A DNA stretch of 42,468 bases from Muribaculaceae bacterium. GTDB taxonomy: Bacteria; Bacteroidota; Bacteroidia; Bacteroidales; Muribaculaceae. The stretch is taken from contig JAFLTP010000025.1 in the NCBI GenBank assembly GCA_022510405.1, positions 1-42,468 on the forward strand, written 5' to 3'. The notes under the pieces were generated by a model that was not told the DNA's origin, ran no database searches, and saw only the letters and a list, made by a program, of their open reading frames with translations. Of the stretch, positions 40,152 to 42,468 are shown piece after piece (positions within the stretch are counted from its first letter, which is position 1; every line of letters starts with the position of its first letter). Both the position numbers and the translations under genes were made by a program.

Positions 40152-41846
40152 ATGAATCATCTAAAGAAATATATATTCCTTGGTCTTCTGTCGGCATGTG
40201 CCACAGTTGGAGGCGCGGCCGAGCTTCCGGTAGGCGACAGGGCGAACTCCTGGCTGGGCCTGACCGTCGACAACATCTACAGGACCGACAACGGCAAGCT
40301 TGCCGTCGAGGTGGTGATCGACCTGGGCAGGGCGGACCTTAAGAGCCAGTACGAGCAGGTCTTCACGCCCTATATCTACAGCGATACCGACACGGTCCGT
40401 TTCGACCCCTTCTCGGTGACGGGCCACAAGAGGCTTCTTGCCAACGAGCGGAACCGCCGTGTTTTCCCTATCACCTTCTACAAGGAAGCCCTGGTGCCCA
40501 CGAAACTGCCACACCCGAACGCCGAGGTGTATGTGAAATACCCGGGACCGGGCACCTACGAGATAAAGTACACCACCAACTGGAAAGACTGGATGGAGAC
40601 CGCTACCTTCTCGGTGGAGAGCGAGGTCTACGGGTGCGCCCGGTGCCTCAGGAAGCTCGACGGTGTGGGCGAGGAATGGATGCCTCTGGCGCAGACCGAC
40701 TTCGTGCAGAGGAGCTACTTCCCCGAGTTCCTTTACGTGACCCCGGTGGCCGAGGCCGTGAAGATGCGTGAGATATCGGCGAGGGCCTACATCGACTTCC
40801 CCGTGAACAGGACAGAGATCTATCCCGACTACAGGAGGAACCCCGAGGAGCTTGCGAAGATACGAGCCACGATAGATTCCGTGAGGAACGACAGGGACAT
40901 CAACATCACGAGCCTTCACATCAGCGGCACCGCCTCTCCGGAGGGGAGCTACCAGAACAACATAAGGCTTGCGAGCGGCCGTACTGCCTCGCTGAAGGAC
41001 TACGTGCAGAGCCTTTACCGGTTCCCCCAGGGGCTTATCACCACGAGCTACGAGCCTGTCGACTGGCAGGGCCTTGCGGAATTCCTGAGGATGGTCGTGT
41101 ACAGGTCCCACTACAGGGTTTCGGATGGTTCAGCCACGGCAGGACAGGCCCCGATACCCGGCACCTACGGCGTTATGCCCTCCGACTCGATAAGGTACGA
41201 CCAGTTCCAGAACATAAATTATGACCCGGCCACCATCGCCGAGATCCTGCCTGACGCGTCCGCCATACTTGGTATAGTGAACTCTGACATAGAGCCCTTC
41301 GCAAGGAACAGCAAGATAAGGACCACCTATCCGAGCCAGTACGCATGGCTCTTGGAGAATGTGTATCCGGCGTTGCGACATTCCGACTACAGGATAGAGT
41401 TCGAGATCAAGACCTATACCGACGTCAGCGAGATACTTGAGGTTATGTCGACGAGGCCACAGAACCTGAGCCTTGCGGAACTGTTCGTGGCAGCCAACAG
41501 CCAGGAGCCGGGAAGCGAGCTTTACAACCGTGCTTTCGAGCTTGCGGTGACGATGTATCCCGAGGACGAGACAGCGAACCTGAACGCTGCGACCTACGCC
41601 ATGCAGAGAGGGGATTTGATAAGCGCCGAGCGATACCTTGCGAAAGTAGAGCAGGAGACCCCGGAGGCCGACTACGCCAAGGCGATGCTGATGCTTATGC
41701 AGGGACAGACAGAGGAGGCCTTGCAGATGTTCGGATCCCTGGCCAACTCATTGAGTCCCGAGGTAGCGAGGAAAGCTGCCGAGGCCAAGAACGGCATCGA
41801 GGAAGTCAACAGGGCGAATGGGCGCAACTTCATTCAAGTAGAATGA
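40152..41846 (+). CDS. DUF3868 domain-containing fimbria-associated protein
   Basis: A 564-residue exported protein from the start MNHLKKYIFLGLLSACATVG, a signal peptide ending near GGAA. The frame is open to 40023, but that part translates the inverted-repeat element. After the DUF3868 N-terminal region (residues to about 190) comes an OmpA-like peptidoglycan-binding stretch (YIDFPVNRTEIYPDYRRNPE, ITSLHISGTASPEGSYQNN, LASGRTASLKDYV). The C terminus has TPR-like helices (SELYNRAFELAVTMYPEDE, RGDLISAERYLAKVEQE). The gene is strikingly GC-rich. DUF3575-DUF3868-fimbrillin is the known type V pilus gene order. Confidence 0.85.
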   Translation: MNHLKKYIFLGLLSACATVGGAAELPVGDRANSWLGLTVDNIYRTDNGKLAVEVVIDLGRADLKSQYEQVFTPYIYSDTDTVRFDPFSVTGHKRLLANERNRRVFPITFYKEALVPTKLPHPNAEVYVKYPGPGTYEIKYTTNWKDWMETATFSVESEVYGCARCLRKLDGVGEEWMPLAQTDFVQRSYFPEFLYVTPVAEAVKMREISARAYIDFPVNRTEIYPDYRRNPEELAKIRATIDSVRNDRDINITSLHISGTASPEGSYQNNIRLASGRTASLKDYVQSLYRFPQGLITTSYEPVDWQGLAEFLRMVVYRSHYRVSDGSATAGQAPIPGTYGVMPSDSIRYDQFQNINYDPATIAEILPDASAILGIVNSDIEPFARNSKIRTTYPSQYAWLLENVYPALRHSDYRIEFEIKTYTDVSEILEVMSTRPQNLSLAELFVAANSQEPGSELYNRAFELAVTMYPEDETANLNAATYAMQRGDLISAERYLAKVEQETPEADYAKAMLMLMQGQTEEALQMFGSLANSLSPEVARKAAEAKNGIEEVNRANGRNFIQVE

Positions 41847-41909
41847 AGTTGAAAGATTAAAGTGTAAAGTTGAAAGTATAAATGAATATGAATATCCAAA
41901 AGCCGAATC

Positions 41910-42082
41910 GTAGGGACATCGCGTGCGATGTCTTACAGGGTTAAGGAAGGATTAAAGATTAAAGTGTAAAGTTGAAATATTATATGAATATCCAAAAGCC
42001 GAATTGTAGGGACATCGCGTGGGATGTCTTGCAGGGAGATTGGAAGTTCAAACAAACCAGACGTGGCACGCCACGTTCCTAC
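41910..42082. repeat. Lone REP hairpin plus REPIN doublet upstream of the gene at 42440
   Basis: GTAGGGACATCGC..GCGATGTC at 41910-41932, then a 77-bp doublet at 42006-42082 with one arm mismatch (GGGATGTC) and one change in the right flank (GTTCCTAC). Both copies are preceded by AAAGTGTAAAGTTGAAA and ATATCCAAAAGCCGAAT. Confidence 0.85.
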
Positions 42083-42174
42083 AAAAAACAATAAAAACAA
42101 CAAAACCAATAAAAAACTCAAAAAACAACAATAAAAACAATAATAACACAAACAACACCAAAAACTCAAAAAAT

Positions 42175-42257
42175 ACCTCGGAGAGGTTAACAACCCCGGA
42201 GGGGTTAAACAAAGATAACCCCTGGCAAGAAACATCGGAGATGTTCGCAGCCTGGGG
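42175..42257. repeat. GGA-loop hairpins including nested copy 2
   Basis: ACCTC-GGA-GAGGT (42175), AACCCC-GGA-GGGGTT (42192-42206), then the nested element: CCCC-T-GGC (42219-42226) with GCC-T-GGGG (42250-42257) around AACATC-GGA-GATGTT (42231-42245). The remaining gap to 42439 is A/C-rich, G-poor and codes for nothing I can see. Confidence 0.75.
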
Positions 42258-42439
42258 GGACAAAACAAAAAAGAAAACAATGCCTCTCTCCACAGAGTGG
42301 GCTTAACAATAAAAACAATAACAACACTAAAAACAATAAAAACACTAAAGAAACCAAAAACTCAAAAAACTAAAGAAACAAACAACAAAAACACAAAAAT
42401 CAATAACAAACATTTATTAACTAACCAAATTATTAATTT

Positions 42440-42468
42440 ATGAAATTCACAAAGTATTTCATGCCGTT
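42440..42468 (+). CDS. Start of a probable fimbrillin or other exported protein (partial)
   Basis: ATG followed by KFTKYFMP, cut by the window end. The lysine-plus-hydrophobic start looks like a signal peptide. Position after DUF3575 and DUF3868 suggests a fimbrial subunit, but nine codons do not prove it. Confidence 0.4.

Noticed and set aside
40161..41111. 316-residue minus-strand frame inside the DUF3868 gene
   Set aside because: GC-rich coding DNA has few antisense stops; composition is Val/Gly/His/Arg-rich without domain or promoter.

Overview
The window looks like a chromosomal segment of a gut-type Bacteroidales bacterium. The evidence is the Bacteroidetes promoter pattern TTTG-N19/20-TAnnTTTG (exact upstream of pgk, both plus-strand tRNAs, the YoeB-type toxin-antitoxin operon and the fimbrial operon), DUF3575/DUF3868/DUF4906-type fimbrial proteins, and Bacteroidales-style MurB, PGK and RsmE sequences. 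Muribaculaceae or a close family is my guess, not something I can prove. Most genes have moderate GC; one fimbrial block at about 39.58-41.85 kb is clearly richer in GC.

Layout. 0-1.7 kb (minus): exbB-exbD-exbD energy transducer. 1.9-3.2 kb: pgk, divergent from a sugar kinase fused to a RapZ-C domain and a MurU-like nucleotidyltransferase, probably amino-sugar or peptidoglycan recycling. 5.5-7.5 kb: a small accessory patch with a decayed hicAB, an intact YoeB-type toxin-antitoxin pair and tRNA-Glu(CTC). 7.6-12.2 kb (minus): lipoprotein, a MurB-metallo-beta-lactamase fusion, prfA and rpsP. 12.3-15.3 kb: tRNA-Met, a Crp-like regulator, a nucleoside-type MFS permease and rsmE. 15.9-23 kb: ftsK, lolA, trxB, dCMP deaminase, S41 protease and 5-formyltetrahydrofolate cyclo-ligase. 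23.5-28.8 kb: M16 protease, gmd and a UDP-sugar dehydrogenase. 28.9-30.8 kb: a REP-associated tyrosine transposase (RAYT) with a DprA-like tail, beside a ten-copy array of ~80-bp repeats. 30.9-34.2 kb: a large DUF4906-type surface lipoprotein. 34.5-38 kb: DUF4494, the YggS PLP protein, an MFS sugar-type transporter and a small lipoprotein. 38.3-39.1 kb: tRNA-Pro and two tiny genes of a phage/island type. 39.3-42.5 kb: a fimbrial operon (DUF3575, DUF3868, then the start of a third gene cut by the window end).

The most unusual content is between the genes. At least three families of small structured repeats occupy the gaps. (1) REPIN-like doublets: each arm has a GTAG head followed by an 8-bp inverted repeat, and the two arms differ by two compensatory base-pair changes. 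(2) Hairpins with an invariant GGA loop and arms that covary; two copies sit inside a larger nested stem. (3) An ~80-bp unit carrying a GGCTATAGCC palindrome, arrayed next to the RAYT and present once at its 3' end. Families 1 and 2 cluster upstream of genes for exported proteins (M16 protease, a lipoprotein, the gene at 42,440). A fourth element, a 72-bp branched inverted-repeat structure, lies between the DUF3575 and DUF3868 genes. These repeats, the RAYT-DprA-like protein and the kinase-RapZ fusion are the best candidates for undescribed biology here.
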